DNA of 64,000 nt. It comes from Isoetes taiwanensis (taxonomy: Eukaryota; Streptophyta; Lycopodiopsida; Isoetales; Isoetaceae). The notes under the pieces are model-generated. The model searched no databases and had not been told where the DNA came from. It saw nothing but the letters and a program-made list of their open reading frames with translations. The stretch is taken from positions 372,001 to 436,000 of the forward strand of contig JAJEKV010000087.1 in the NCBI GenBank assembly GCA_021234155.1, written 5' to 3'. The translations under genes and the position numbers were made by a program. Shown here one piece after another: positions 35,421-48,350 of the stretch. Position 1 is the first letter of the stretch. Each line of letters begins with the position of its first letter.

Positions 35421-37990
35421 AAGCTTTGGGACCTGGGTTCAAGCTAATCTATACTTGACCCCAATCATGCTAAGAATTTATCTCAATCAAGAACTCAATG
35501 GTTTAACTCAGGATTTAGGGTTCATCCACGGTTCCATCTTAGTTCAATGGTGACTCCAAAAAATAAGAAAAAGAAATACACTTGGAAATACATATTTTAT
35601 TTTAATAATACATAATTACTGTTATGGAATTTATTTGGTGTCGCTTGTGGCGCCACCCTCACCGGGCGGGTTGCTTCAAAAATTCTCGATTGGAATACCC
35701 CGGGGCTTAGATTCTCCATTACTTAATTATTGCTCACACATACCCTCTTCTACCTCTTCTGCTACTTGACTAATGCTATATTGCTATTTTATGCATCCTA
35801 ATGATAATGAATGCAAAATGTCTGAATCGATTCATTCTCCCAGAATGCATTTAAGTTTCCTCTCGACAAACCCCGCAATGCACGTTCGAGTGATTGTATG
35901 TTATCCAAGCCAGCTATTTCTTTTCTACCCTTTTTGACACAATACAATAATGAAAAAGCTCTTAGTTTCAGTCTTTTTCTTTAAGGCCTTTGTGCAAGCA
36001 GAAATCGCTAAAATTGCTAAAAGATGCCATGTTTTCAATTTCTTTTCAATCAATGGTTTTGCAATGATGTTGTTTAATGGGAACACGATCTTTCTGGAGC
36101 CTCTTCTCCATAATTATTGTTCACTGAAATTGTAAAATATCCACTTAAAAACTAAAACAATGGTGATACGTGGAAATGGCATGAACCTTTTTTTGGAGCA
36201 TTGCCAGCAAATCCTCAATGAGGCTGCATTAAAGAGTTCAATAAACCCACCATGGCACTAATAGACAACAGAAACATGCATTCAAGCAACCACATCTTAC
36301 CATTACCTTCAAAATTTAAAGATAGATCACACGAAACTGTTGCATATTTGTTCTTCATGCCAACAAACTTGAAGAATAAACGCAATTTCTAGCCTTATAA
36401 GCCTACAAAGATTTCAAAACATGTCAGAATGTGCTCATTGAACCAGTGCAAAACCCAACCAAAACCAGAAATAACTTACTTGTTTCTCCCAATTTATCAT
36501 CTTTGCGCCAATGTTAGAAGAGAGACATCATCCGTGGTGGAAACTCCACATAGAATACCAAACCACAAATCCAAAGAAACAATCTTCTAAATAAATTACA
36601 TATGTACTTGAGTTCATAAAAGGAAGACAACAGAACTGGTTTTACCACACTAAAACAATGAAAAGTATATTCATGAACTAGAGAACACTAAATTGATTAA
36701 ATATAGTCAGATATAGACTCTCTCAATACCATGCTCTGATGATCTCTTATACTAGGATTACTAGTGAATGTCATGATCTTTGATATTGCTGTGTCTCAAG
36801 AAAACTTGGCATAACATGGCCCATGGAACCCTTTTGCATAATCCAGCCTGTATTTTTATCCTCCCCTTATTTCTATAAGGCCATGTGCCATCCAAGGCTT
36901 TAAAAAATGATTTCACTAAACGTTGCTTCTTGCAACGGTAATACTTTTAACATGCTAAACCTCCCTAAAAGTTGTGTCAATACTCACTTTTTGCCAACTT
37001 ATGTGAATGCTAATAAATCAAGAACAGAAGCCCAACTACATAATATGCCCTAAGATTTGCCATGGTCTGCAAAAGATTGCCATCCACATCCATGAGCCAC
37101 ACCGGTCACACAAATAAAGATCTTTAGCTTCATCATAATATCATAAACTTGAACTAACGCGGCAAATATCCATATTTTAGCATCCTAAGAAATAAGCGGA
37201 TGAACTAAATCAATGGACAATTACAAGTGCCGCAAGTTTTAATCCAAAAGAACCAAAGATCATTTGGGCTAGCTAACATACAAATCAATTGCAATTTGTG
37301 GAAACATCAAAAGTTGTCCCAAAACCACCTTTGCTACCACAATGCTTATTACAGAACCTGAAGTTTTGTTTAGAAACTATACTACAAAAATTCATGCCAA
37401 AACATTCACTACAATGCTTGTTAAGGAACAAGAAACCTTGATGTCCATAGAGACGTCTATATGCTTATCCTCGATTCTTTCCATGTTTATGCATTCTGAC
37501 AACCTTATTAAGGGTACCAAATGATCCTCTATTTTAATCCACCTATGCAATAAAACCTCGAAGTTCAGTAGAACCCATGTAATAGCTACCACCTTTGCTA
37601 TTACAATGCTTATAAAATCTAGGGGAATCTCTATAGAATCTTAAGAATTTGGGGGGATCTTTGTAGAACATTAAGAATCCAAGAAAACCTTTAGAAATCT
37701 AGGAGAATCTTAATAGAATCTTTGGGAATCTTCTGAAAAGTTTTGAGAATCTAAGTGAATCTTGATGGAATTTTAGAGAATCTTCATAGAATCTTGGGCC
37801 TTTATGCAGTCCCTCATATTACAAACACTTGTTTTATATATACAGATACCTATTTTTAACATTCCTTTAGGTAATATTTTGTCTCCTACATGCTTTTCTA
37901 ATGAGAAGCTAAATCTAAGCCTAAAACCGCCCAAGCCTCCTGTTGCGCCTTTTTGCTAGTTTTTTTCCATATGGCTTTTTCTACTAGGTT
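35421..37990. other. Intergenic, nothing recognised apart from a simple repeat
   Basis: AT-rich. Plus-strand open frames are short and without domains. A degenerate repeat at 37617-37800 is listed separately. Confidence 0.3.
37617..37800. repeat. Degenerate GAATCT minisatellite
   Basis: The word gaatct/gaatctt recurs about ten times at irregular 12-25-bp spacing. It is probably an old tandem array. Confidence 0.65.
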
Positions 37991-37994
37991 TATG

Positions 37995-38725
37995 CTGAAT
38001 TTATCTGGTTTTTTGGTGAAGGGTGAAAATCCTAAGAAGCCTGGTACTCCAAATGCAGTTCCATTATACTTTATTGCTTCAACTAGATATGGTGATTATT
38101 TTGATGGGAGGACAAGCTATTTTATGTGTAAGAAGGGTCGTTTATGAGGATCCGAGAGACGCATAAAGAGGATCCAACCAAAAAGGTGTCTGTAGTAACT
38201 TTCTTTGTGACTCTAAACCTGGTGACAAAATTTAAATTACAGGTATACCGGTCTTACACAGTGAAAGCTAATTGTAACGACTATCTAAATTTAACTTGAC
38301 ATCATTTACCCATATGTCCATCTGGCAAGGTTATGTTGCTGCCTGAAAATGATAAAAGTGCAACACATATTATGGTAACCACTGGAACAGGAATTGATCC
38401 ATATAGGGGCTATTTAAGAAGAATGTTTATGGAGGATGTTCCGACTCTTAAATTTGGGGGACTTGCTTGGCTTTTCTTAGGGGTTGCTAACATTGACAGT
38501 CTTGTTTATGATGATGAATTTAAGACATATCAAAAGCAGTATCCTGATATTGCACTCAGTATCCATATGCAAGATTGTTTCAAGATTAATGTGGTAGTAT
38601 AAAGAAGAGTGGCATCTACAATTTCCCTTCTCTAAACTCCTCAACATTTTGGCGTACAAGAGAAAAATGGTCCAAGGGTATATGTTGGTTGCCAAATTCT
38701 CCATCATATTGTATGGCATTATTAT
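37995..38725 (+). pseudogene. Root-type ferredoxin-NADP reductase pseudogene
   Basis: FNR segments in order: '[20 protein letters not shown]' then TRYGD (FAD-binding region, normally RLYSIAS); '[20 protein letters not shown]' recoverable across stops at about 38140-38222; an apparent retained intron 38228-38310 whose acceptor is destroyed; '[10 protein letters not shown]'; '[20 protein letters not shown]' and '[14 protein letters not shown]' (NADP-binding domain); and 'QEKNGPRVYV'. The wording 'GENPKKPG' and '[13 protein letters not shown]' fits the root-type plastid isoform. The N-terminal FAD part and C-terminus are absent. Stops, frameshifts and the F for S in the RLYS motif show it is dead. 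The retained intron argues against a processed copy. Confidence 0.92.
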
Positions 38726-40140
38726 GTCCTCTACTTTGCAAGTTTCACTTGTGATACAAGTAGCAATTATATTTTCCACAAGCTGCAGCCATATTTTCCA
38801 TTGTGCAATTATTCAAACACACTTGATTATCGCAGTGCAGGTGCAAATTTCTTGCTTCTTTTCCGCTATCAACGCTTTCTAAGTGAATGCTTTGAAAGCT
38901 TAATCTAGACCATACCTTAGAATGTTCAAAGCCAGTTTTTTTTTTTTTTTTCCATGTTGCGTATCCGACGCTGTGAATTCGCTCTCCTCCCAAGAAGCAT
39001 ATGAGCGATTTGAAGCTCAGCGCTGAGATGGCTTAGGTCTTATGATGTCTCGGTGGTAATCGCATGTCGCCTTCTATCCATAATGATAAGTTTCAGCTTA
39101 TTTTTTGTCGAGGTTTCGGAATCCTATTCGTGAAGGCCGCTTATAATTTTATGCCTTAGAGATTCTAGAGTCTATATATTTTAGCATCTTGCACATAGTA
39201 GACTTCCAATTTTGGTTTCTTTGCGTGCAACAACAATACTGAATTCGGAGTATCATAGTAAGAGGTCAACTATGAATGTGTTCGGGCCCATATGCGATAA
39301 TTAAGATCTTTGTGGCTTCCTATTATGAAAGTACTATGAAAGCATTACTTTTGCTCTAATTTTAGGTCTAGAGCATAAAGGTCTCTCCATTTGGATGGAA
39401 ATCAGATTCCCATCGATTGTTTCTTTTATGCATGTTCTTTTTCTCATGAGAATGAAATCGAATTTTGTTTTCCATAGATCCTTGTTTGTCATTGTCGCAT
39501 TAAACATGACATTACATTTTCCTTTTCTTTGAATTTACAATTCATAGGCTTACATATCCCTTTAAATGCACTTTTCATCATCTTCTTATGCAAAGCCATT
39601 ATATGTAGATTTTGTACAATTGACATTGCATTGGATCATTATGCATAGGTTTTGGTCCCCTTGTCATCAGCACTTTGCATGTTAGGATGCCTCACATGTC
39701 ACCGGGTAAGTTTTTGCCGACGCCAAGCCATTGAGACGCCAGTGTAAACCGCCCAGCTAGCCCGGATGAATGGCTCACACGCCAAACCAGCCGCCTGAAT
39801 GAACTACATGTGACTAATTAAGGATTTATATGTGAGGCCTCTTAGTAGGCATCTTGATGATTGTGTGGTACTTGTTCTAATTTGCTAGATGCCCGATGTG
39901 GGTGGTGCATGTATGCTCATTGCAATGTGGCATGCATCTTGGGAATGATTCAAAATTTGTATATTCATCCATTTGTCCTTTTTAGTCATGTTAGCTTCTT
40001 TTTGGTCGCTATATGTCCCTTTGTTCCGGTTGTTCTAATTTGTTTCTACAACCTTGTTTTTTGCTCCATCTGTTTTACATTGTTTTACACCCTTATACCA
40101 CGACCATTGTCAAAGGTTATTCTGGACTCGTGAGTCATGT
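38726..40140. other. Intergenic; poly-T tract at 38937
   Basis: A run of about 15 T at 38937-38952. T-rich 39950-40090 resembles the style of 42560-44280. No genes recognised. Confidence 0.35.
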
Positions 40141-40144
40141 TATA

Positions 40145-40450
40145 CCAAGTAAGGGTCATTTCCCACTTGCCATTAAGTTAAGTTAAATAGGGCAAATAAC
40201 CGAACTTGCTTTCCCATCGAATTTTGTTAATATCGCTTGCTAATTCCGCTTAATTTTTAACTGCTCATTAACTTAACGGAGCATCCTTTTCACTAGAAAA
40301 AGTTAAGTTACTTTTTAACCAAATTTAAAAATATTTAACCAACTAGTGCAAAAGTTAAGTGACCTAAGCAAGGTCCACTTAACTTCTAACTTTTTGGTTA
40401 AGCATTAAGCTAACTTAACTACGAGTGGGAAATGGTTCCAGTTAGGTTAG
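40145..40450. mobile_element. Foldback/MITE-like element
   Basis: The ends are imperfect inverted repeats. The left has 'catttcccact' followed by 'taagttaagtta'; the right has 'taacttaact' followed by 'agtgggaaatgg'. The inside is full of TTAAGTTA-type words. About 300 bp and non-coding. No target duplication defined. Confidence 0.5.
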
Positions 40451-41950
40451 ACTCTTAAATTGTAATTTTGACAAGGATGCCAACTAGTGACCAAGTGTCT
40501 TATTAGTTTGATAGATTGACTAAAAAAAATATTAAAATAGGAGGTGAATTTTAAGAATTTTATGATTGATTGATCGGTCACGTAGTAATTTGACTAGAAA
40601 GTATTAAATGGAGAGAGTTGACTACAAGTCAATTGATTGGATTAGAAAGTGTCTAAGTTAACTAAAAAGTGTCTAAGTTAACTAAAAGTCAACTCATTGA
40701 CTAGAGAGTCACCATTTTACTAGATTTTACTAGGTAGTCAAACAATTCACAAAAATAGTAACTTGACAAAAAGAAGATCATATCCTCCATTTAACTTAAC
40801 CATATCTCTTAACCAAGTGAGAAACTAACACATTTATCTTTAACCTAACAAAACTTCTTAACTACTAGTGTGAAGCACAAACATCGAGATATTTGATTCT
40901 TCAATCATAAGTTGAAACTTTTCATCTTAATTTCAGGATACCGTTAGTGGTTCCCCGCCATGTGGGTGGGAAATGTCGTGGAGGTGAGTTTGCATGCAAG
41001 CATTTTTATCCAACCCCTCAGATCGAATGATTTTACTAAAAAAAAAGTATGGCAATGCTCTTACTGTGCTTTAAATGTGTGAGATCTTCGTGCATGGCGT
41101 AGATCTTTCTAAGCTAAGCCTAAGTCAAAGATGCAAAATCTTTGGTTTGTCTCCGCTGACCGGGATGCCATTCCTCCTGCTCATCTTGGTCGTTTCTTTA
41201 GGGTTTCAATAAGAAAAGGGTTATTCCATCCATGTCTCTCCCTCGCCCGGGTTTCCTCAAGACTCGCCGCCATAGCCAAGCAGAGCGAAAATATGCCATT
41301 GAGCAGCCTTCAAATGCAGATGCAATTGCAAACGCAGATGATGCATTATGGTGTTAACATAGATGTTAAGAGCCTTGGGAACTAATTGTTGAGAAATGAC
41401 ATAGCTTATGGAAGGAGACTCATTAGTCTGCCGCCTAGGGCCCTCGAATGGGCTTGTGTAAAGGTGGTTTGATGAATGGAGATAGCCGATGCTCATACAT
41501 CACATCCGCTAGGTATGATTATAATATGCATTCAGATAGTTTTGTACATTGAAATTAAAGTTCACATTTTAATTTCGCTTGTACCGATATCATAGAGATT
41601 GCAAGGTAAAGCGTATCAACTAATTTTCCACTTCCTTTCTTCTACTACTAGTTGAAACAATGTAAACGGATTTGCATCCATTTACGCCTTCTTTTGTTAT
41701 ACTGGCTATGTCATTTTATTCCATATTTACCTTGGTTTCTTCAAAGTCCTACTACAGCAAAGATTTCTATGAGATATGTTTTTTCACATTCTATTGCTTG
41801 TTGAGCAAGAATTTATATATATGGTGTTTGAACTTGTAATAGTGCTGAATGGATGTTTCTTCATTTCTCGATGTTAGGTGGAAGATTTTCCCATTTTCTT
41901 TTCATGAAGTTAGGGCCCAAGGGCCCAAAATTTTTTTTAATATAACAATC
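40451..41950. other. Intergenic, nothing recognised
   Basis: A 21-bp duplication (aagtgtctaagttaactaaa) at 40647-40688. Plus-strand frame 41131-41385 has no recognised domain. Confidence 0.35.
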
Positions 41951-41954
41951 AACG

Positions 41955-42375
41955 CACAACTACCATTAACATTGTTAACATAAACCATTGCATTTAACAC
42001 ATTTAAATTAAAATCCCCCTTAAACCCCTTTTGGTTTGGGTGCATATTTACACGGGGGGTTACGTAGGGCAGCGAGAGCCTCAAAAATATATTTATAATA
42101 CATGTACAAAATTAACACCATTAAGTACATTCTCTCAAACCTTATAGTATTTTACAAACTTTAATATACAGTATACAAAAATTTATACATGTATACCCCA
42201 CAAACGAGGATCGCATGCAGACGCTCCAGATCTTGGAATAAAGGGCGATATGCCCATCCAAAGCCTTTCCGAGTGAGTAACCCCGTGGTGAATATGCACC
42301 CAAACCAAAAGGGGTTTAAGGGGGATTTTAATTTAAATGTGTTAAATGCAATGGTTTATGTTAATAATGTGAGTT
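41955..42375. mobile_element. MITE copy A with roughly 95-bp TIRs
   Basis: The left arm (about 41965-42059) and right arm (42282-42372) are near-perfect inverted repeats containing 'cattgcatttaacac', 'tttaaattaaaatccccc' and 'ttggtttgggtgcat'. The 220-bp centre is shared with the copy at 44299-44702 in the opposite orientation. There is no coding capacity. Long TIRs suggest a Mutator-like or foldback non-autonomous element; no target duplication was confirmed. Confidence 0.87.
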
Positions 42376-42559
42376 ACTTGTATTTTTGGTGAATGTCCGG
42401 TTCTACATTTATGGTCAACTATTGGTTCATGACCAATCATCCACATTTAATCACAAACAATCTTGGTTCTAGTTTAATTTTGATTTAGATTTTGGCTATA
42501 TGATTGTCCTCTATTCGCTGACTCAGATTCCCTCTTGAGATTGATCATACCCTGTGTTC

Positions 42560-44280
42560 GCCATGGGTGACGCTCACATTCGATATTTTTGTGTTGTCAA
42601 TTTGGGCTCTCTATAGTTTCTTTTATAGTCTCTTTTTGATCTTCAACATGGTATGTTTGTTTCATTTTTTGGTCATATACATCTGGAAGATGATGTTTGT
42701 ATTACATGGTTTCTTTTCTGTTGTAGGTTTATTTCCATGTCTTTGTTCCTTTTGGTCCTTTTGCTTAATTCATTCCTTTTCACCCCATTGACTTCTGAAG
42801 CCATTTGTCCCATTGGCTCTAGTAATTCATTTAGTATTTTGCTTTCAGTTGATTTTTTGCTTCATGCAGTGTATCGTTATCCCATTTGTCCTGTGTTGGT
42901 ACTTCTAGCTCTTTTTGTTCTAGTTGATTGACCTGGCATAGACAGACATTTTGCATCCCATTGCTACATTTATCCCTTTACAGATGCTCTTTTGCTCTCA
43001 TATTTGCCTCTTAATGTCATTATTCCAGTTACTTTGTATCCCTATGAACTTATTTAGTTATATTGGTCCGTCCTTTTGTTTATCGATGTGATTATTCCAA
43101 ATTTTGTTTCAATAATTTCAAGTTGTCTTTTAGCTTGTTTGCTCTTTTTAGTTCTATTAGTTTCATTTTGCCCATGTACTTTGTGCCTTTAATTCCATTG
43201 TTCCGTCACAAGATTTGTGATTGAATTTTTATATTTTAGGTGTTCCAGAGAATTTTCACCCAGCATTCTTTGCTGTTTTACTCGGGTTTCTATGTTTCTA
43301 TGTTCTTCACATTGGTCCGATTTTGATATAATTTATCATCCATGTGCATCTTTTGTCATTTACGTGCACCTTTGCTCTATTTACTCCCTTCTCGCTAGAA
43401 TTTCTCAACTCGACCAACTGCCTTGTTTTGCCTGGCCCTCATCCGCTTTTGACACCTTCATGGGATTTTCGACGATCTAGTATTTGGTACTCTAGTGTCT
43501 AGTTCTTCCTTTAATATTTTGTTCAGAGGCTTGTTTCTCTCTTTGTTGCTACATTTCATGTGCTTCGTGCCACCTCCTTTTCCATAAACTTTTATGTCCT
43601 TCCCGGCTTTTAGACTCCCCTACCTTATCTCAGGCTTGCCCCTTAGTTTATCATCTTGACCTCGCTCTACCGCTTCTTGCATCCATCCGAGTCCTCCTAT
43701 CCCATTGCCTCTTCCCCGATCTTTACTTTGTTCCATTGTCTCCCTTTGCCAATTCCTTCTCCCCTTTTTTGCTCGCTTGATTTGGCTTCTTCATTGCTTT
43801 TGCCTTGTTATTTCTCTTCACATTTTTCTACTTTTCTTTATTTTTTCGCTCACATGCCTTCTGCATTTTGGCCGATTCCAAAGAAGTTTTTTTTTAGTGA
43901 TCTATTTGTGCCCTTTGTGCCTTTTCCTCTTTGCCTCGCTTTTATTGACCCACTTATCATGTCTTCCATTCGGTCCATGATATACCCATCCGCTTTCTCG
44001 ATCTAGATCTCCCACTGTAAGTGCTTCTTTTGTTCCTTCAGTTCCCTCGGTATCCTTTTTAGATCCTTCAATCCTACTACATAAGCTTCATCATTTTTCG
44101 ACTTCTTTTGTGTTCCTTTGGCTTGGTACTTCCTGCTTTTGTTCATGTTGGTCCGTTGTTATCCGCTTGACCTCTACCGCTTTTTATCCATTCAAGTTCT
44201 ATCCCATTGTTTCATGTACTTGGTTTTTGACTTGGTTCCATTATCTCTTTTCACCCATTCCATTTTTGTTATTTTGATAT
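42560..44280. repeat. Strongly T/C-skewed low-complexity tract
   Basis: About 1.7 kb in which the plus strand is dominated by T and C, with recurring words such as 'cccattg', 'tttgttcc', 'ttggtccg' and 'tttgtcc'. Open frames here encode only Phe/Leu/Ser-rich translation and are artefacts. Similar tracts occur at 39950-40090 and 47380-48060. Confidence 0.6.
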
Positions 44281-44298
44281 TTGTTCCTCTCTCTGGCC

Positions 44299-44702
44299 AA
44301 CACAAAACTAACATTATTAACACAACCATTGCATTTGACACATTTAAATTAAAATCCCCTTAAACCCCTTTGGTTTGGGTGCATATTCACACGGGTTACG
44401 GGCAACGAGTCGCTTTGATGGGCATATTTGCCCTTTATTCCAAAACTGACCGCATATAGCGATCCTCGTAGGGTATGCATGTACAAGTTTTTGTATACCA
44501 GATATTAAGGTTTGCAAAATACTATAAGGTTTGAGAGAATGTACTTAATGGTGTTAATTTTGTACATGTATTGTAAATTTTTGAGGCTCGCCGCCCACGT
44601 GAACCCCCGGTGAATATACACCCAAACCAAAGGGGTTTAAGGGGATTTTAATTTAAATGTGTCAAATGCAATGGTTGTGTTAATAATGTTAGTTTTGTGT
44701 TA
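44299..44702. mobile_element. MITE copy B with roughly 100-bp TIRs
   Basis: Arms 44299-44395 and 44604-44702 are inverted repeats that begin 'aacacaaaactaac' on both strands. This copy defines the termini better than copy A. The centre is the reverse complement of copy A's centre, so the two copies are inverted relative to each other. Confidence 0.9.
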
Positions 44703-45772
<1,070 letters not shown>

Positions 45773-46073
45773 TCAGAACACCCGTGATATCTTACCATTA
45801 AGCATGTTGGCACTCAACCTAATTTCCACAAGGTCGCTTAAGTTTCTAAACTCAGCAGAACATAGCCGACATAGGTTTTGCTCGAATATCAACACTTTGA
45901 TTGCTTTGAGACGAAAAACCGTGATGCGCCCTTGTAGAGCCTCGTGATGGGCCCTTGTTTTTGCAAATAATGAGATAAACCGAGAAAAACCAGATCCGAG
46001 AAAAGTACCGTAAGTAGAAGGAAAGTCTAGCAACCCGCCTTGGTGATAGCAACCGTTTTCGGGCCAGGTTTCT
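45773..46073 (-). pseudogene. LRR fragment fused to SDR fragment
   Basis: 'LKAIKVLIFEQN' followed by 'EFRNLSDLVEIRLSANMLNG' fits the plant LRR spacing (L..L.L..N.L.G.I). It is read in the frame that follows the SDR piece upstream on the same strand. No kinase or signal peptide. Confidence 0.5.
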
Positions 46074-46440
46074 TCAAAGATCCTTTTCTTCTCTCCGAGG
46101 GACATAAGTGATAGCAACAAGGACACCTTCTTGAGAAAACATGTGAGCAACGGCCCCGCCAATGCCGTAATCTCCACCGCGGATCGAGCCACACGATCCC
46201 AAAAAAACCAAGCAGATCTTGAGTTTATCGAGGGTCTCATGATGTGGCGCCGGAGAATCCAGGATGAGGATCCATAGGGTGCTCTTCACGGGCTGGCGGT
46301 CTTGCTTTTGCGCTAGAAAACTTGCCATAGCTCAGAACAAAGTCGCTGATTTTTGCTATAGATAAATCTTTCGCCACAATGGGCTGCTTCTTAGCAATGC
46401 TCTTAGCTCGCATAAAGCCTATGGAGCTCATGTAGGTCAT
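46074..46440 (-). pseudogene. Short-chain dehydrogenase N-terminal fragment (glucose/ribitol dehydrogenase-like)
   Basis: 'GGDYGIGGAVAHMFSQEG' and 'VAITYVPRREEKDL' match the NAD(P)-binding start of the glucose-and-ribitol-dehydrogenase type of SDR (GGDSGIGRAV...). Upstream 'QKQDRQPVK' in one frame and 'EEHPMDPHPGFSG' in another match the typical pre-domain segment (QKQ..QPGKEH.M.P.P), so a frameshift lies near 46290. The Ser of GGDSGIG is Tyr. The match stops after the first exon-like block and the sequence turns into LRR. Confidence 0.75.
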
Positions 46441-47705
46441 AAATAGCTAAAAAAATACCCACGAAAGTCTTTTCTCGCCATGGCTTCACACCATAGATAC
46501 GCTTTTTGCCAAGACCCAATTTACTTAATAATCAACACCCAAGATCGCCTTTAAGCTCTAAACCAAGGAAGCCGGTCTTCAACCGCTTTGAAAGTGCGAA
46601 GAACCCTTTCGCCGCAGAGACCTAAAACCCAAAAATTTCAAGCTCGAAGTACCGAAAAAGCAAGCTCGTTGCATTTAATTACTTGCTAAACAACACATGA
46701 AATCAAAATCCCAAAAGCTCATGTTTCCTTCTCGACCCACACGACGTGACAACAGCCTATCCCAGATCTTGGGTGACAGAACATAGCCGAGGGTGCTTCT
46801 ACCTGGTGCCGCTTAAACGCTGCATAATGGCCCCAATCCTTTCGGGTCCACCTCCTAAACAAAAGAAGGCAAATCAGAGTAAAACCAAGTCCTACCGCAA
46901 ATTGCGGACTTGTGTGCATGCCGTAATAAATTCAACCCCCGCAAAAATCCCCCGGGTTTATTCGAAGCCACCACACAAAAATCATGGAAGCCAATCCTAA
47001 ACAGAGAGATCACGTAAGCCGCCCCTTAAAAAAAAAATTTTAAGGTCGAGAAAAGAGAGGTGGTTCAAAACCCTAATACAAAATGCTCGAAGCTTTGCAT
47101 GCCCGAGGGAACTAAATAGGAAAATGAAGGGGGTAGACCATTACAACATGGATTTTTGATAACAAAATACAATGCGACTCTAGAAGTACTAATTAGTACA
47201 AAATTCATTCAATACGACGCCAAATCATATGAAAACCATGTTAAAAGTGTATAAAAAATACAAAAATAACCCCCGTTATTTTGCTACATATATGTTATCT
47301 AGGACCTTGCCATAGAATGTCACGCCGCCTATTGCAAAGCAATAGAACTCCGCCATTCTTGGCACGGACGCCATCTACTATTTTGAGCCCAATTTTTCCT
47401 TTATATACGATTTCTTCCGCTTTCTCCCTCATCGACGTTCTCTTGAGCTAGTTTTTCTCCTTTTTTGTCCTACCGGTTTCCCTCACCCTCCCTCCCTTGC
47501 CGGATTGTCCTTTTTTGCTCATAAAGCGATCTTAGTTTCTTAATTTGACCTTCCATTGTGAAGTTTCTCCATTTCTTATCACCAATTGTCCATCTTCAAT
47601 TTTTTTGTCTATTTTTTATATATTTCTCCGGCCGCCACAAGACCTCTACAATCCTCCATGGTTTCTTCTTCTATGGTCTTTAAGAGTGTGTATCTTCTTA
47701 TGTTT
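46441..47705. other. Intergenic, nothing firm
   Basis: A 30-bp motif around 47286-47319 recurs at 48567-48600. Open frames in 46719-47000 are unrecognised. Confidence 0.35.
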
Positions 47706-47707
47706 CA

Positions 47708-47950
47708 TCTTTTCTCGAGTGTGGCATTGCGTAGCCGATGTTTACTTATCCTTTAAGTCTTTCTCGGTGTTGCACTGTAGCCTCTGAGACACTATTTATT
47801 CATATTTTCTCATCATGGCACTGTAGCCTTCAAGACAATATTTATTACTCATTTTTTCTCGCCGTGGCACTGTAGCTTCCGAGGCAGCACTAATCGAATG
47901 TTTTTTCCCGCGATGGCGCTTTTCGCGGATGTTTCCTAATTAGTCACCGT
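47708..47950. repeat. About 48-bp minisatellite, five diverged units
   Basis: Units start near 47711, 47760, 47806, 47854 and 47902. Each begins 'tttctc' (tttccc in the last) followed by 'tggcactgtagc'-like and 'atttatt'-like blocks. Confidence 0.8.
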
Positions 47951-48299
47951 TGTTTTTCTACAGGCCTTGAGCCTCCGAGCTTTTTTATTATTTTCTATAT
48001 CATTGCATCACAAGCGCTTTGCCCTTGCTCGAAGCCTCTAACTTTTAATGAATCTTTCTCCTTTTCGAATTTTCATCAGGTGTTACTTTTTGAAGATCTC
48101 TCTGCTGGTACGAGCGCAGCGCGGGTCGAGCTCCTCCTTGAGGATGCCTTGCCATCCTGTTTTTTCGTTTCTCGGTGGGTGTACACTAGGGGTCGAGCTT
48201 CAATCTTTACGTACTTCAAGTTTCTTGTTTGGCACGACGCCTTCGAAGTTCGGGTGTTGTAAAGCTTTCTTCGAGAGCGCTGGCTTAACTATTTCTCAT

Positions 48300-48350
48300 T
48301 AGGGGTTTCCCTCAAAAACACCTGGAAGGGCGGTGGTTTTTCATCCCCAA
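48300..48350 (+). repeat. LINE 3'-end-like repeat, copy 3 (short)
   Basis: 'ggggtttccctcaaaaaca' and 'ggcggtggtttttcatcc' resemble the core of 45-105. Confidence 0.45.

Noticed and set aside
36720-36745. PBS-like 'accatgctctgatg'
   Set aside because: The order differs from the tRNA-Met PBS complement (gctctgataccaa) and no LTR border is nearby.
43656-44006. Hydrophobic Phe/Leu/Ser-rich frames that look like membrane proteins
   Set aside because: They arise from the T/C-skewed tract in all frames and show no pattern of conserved segments.
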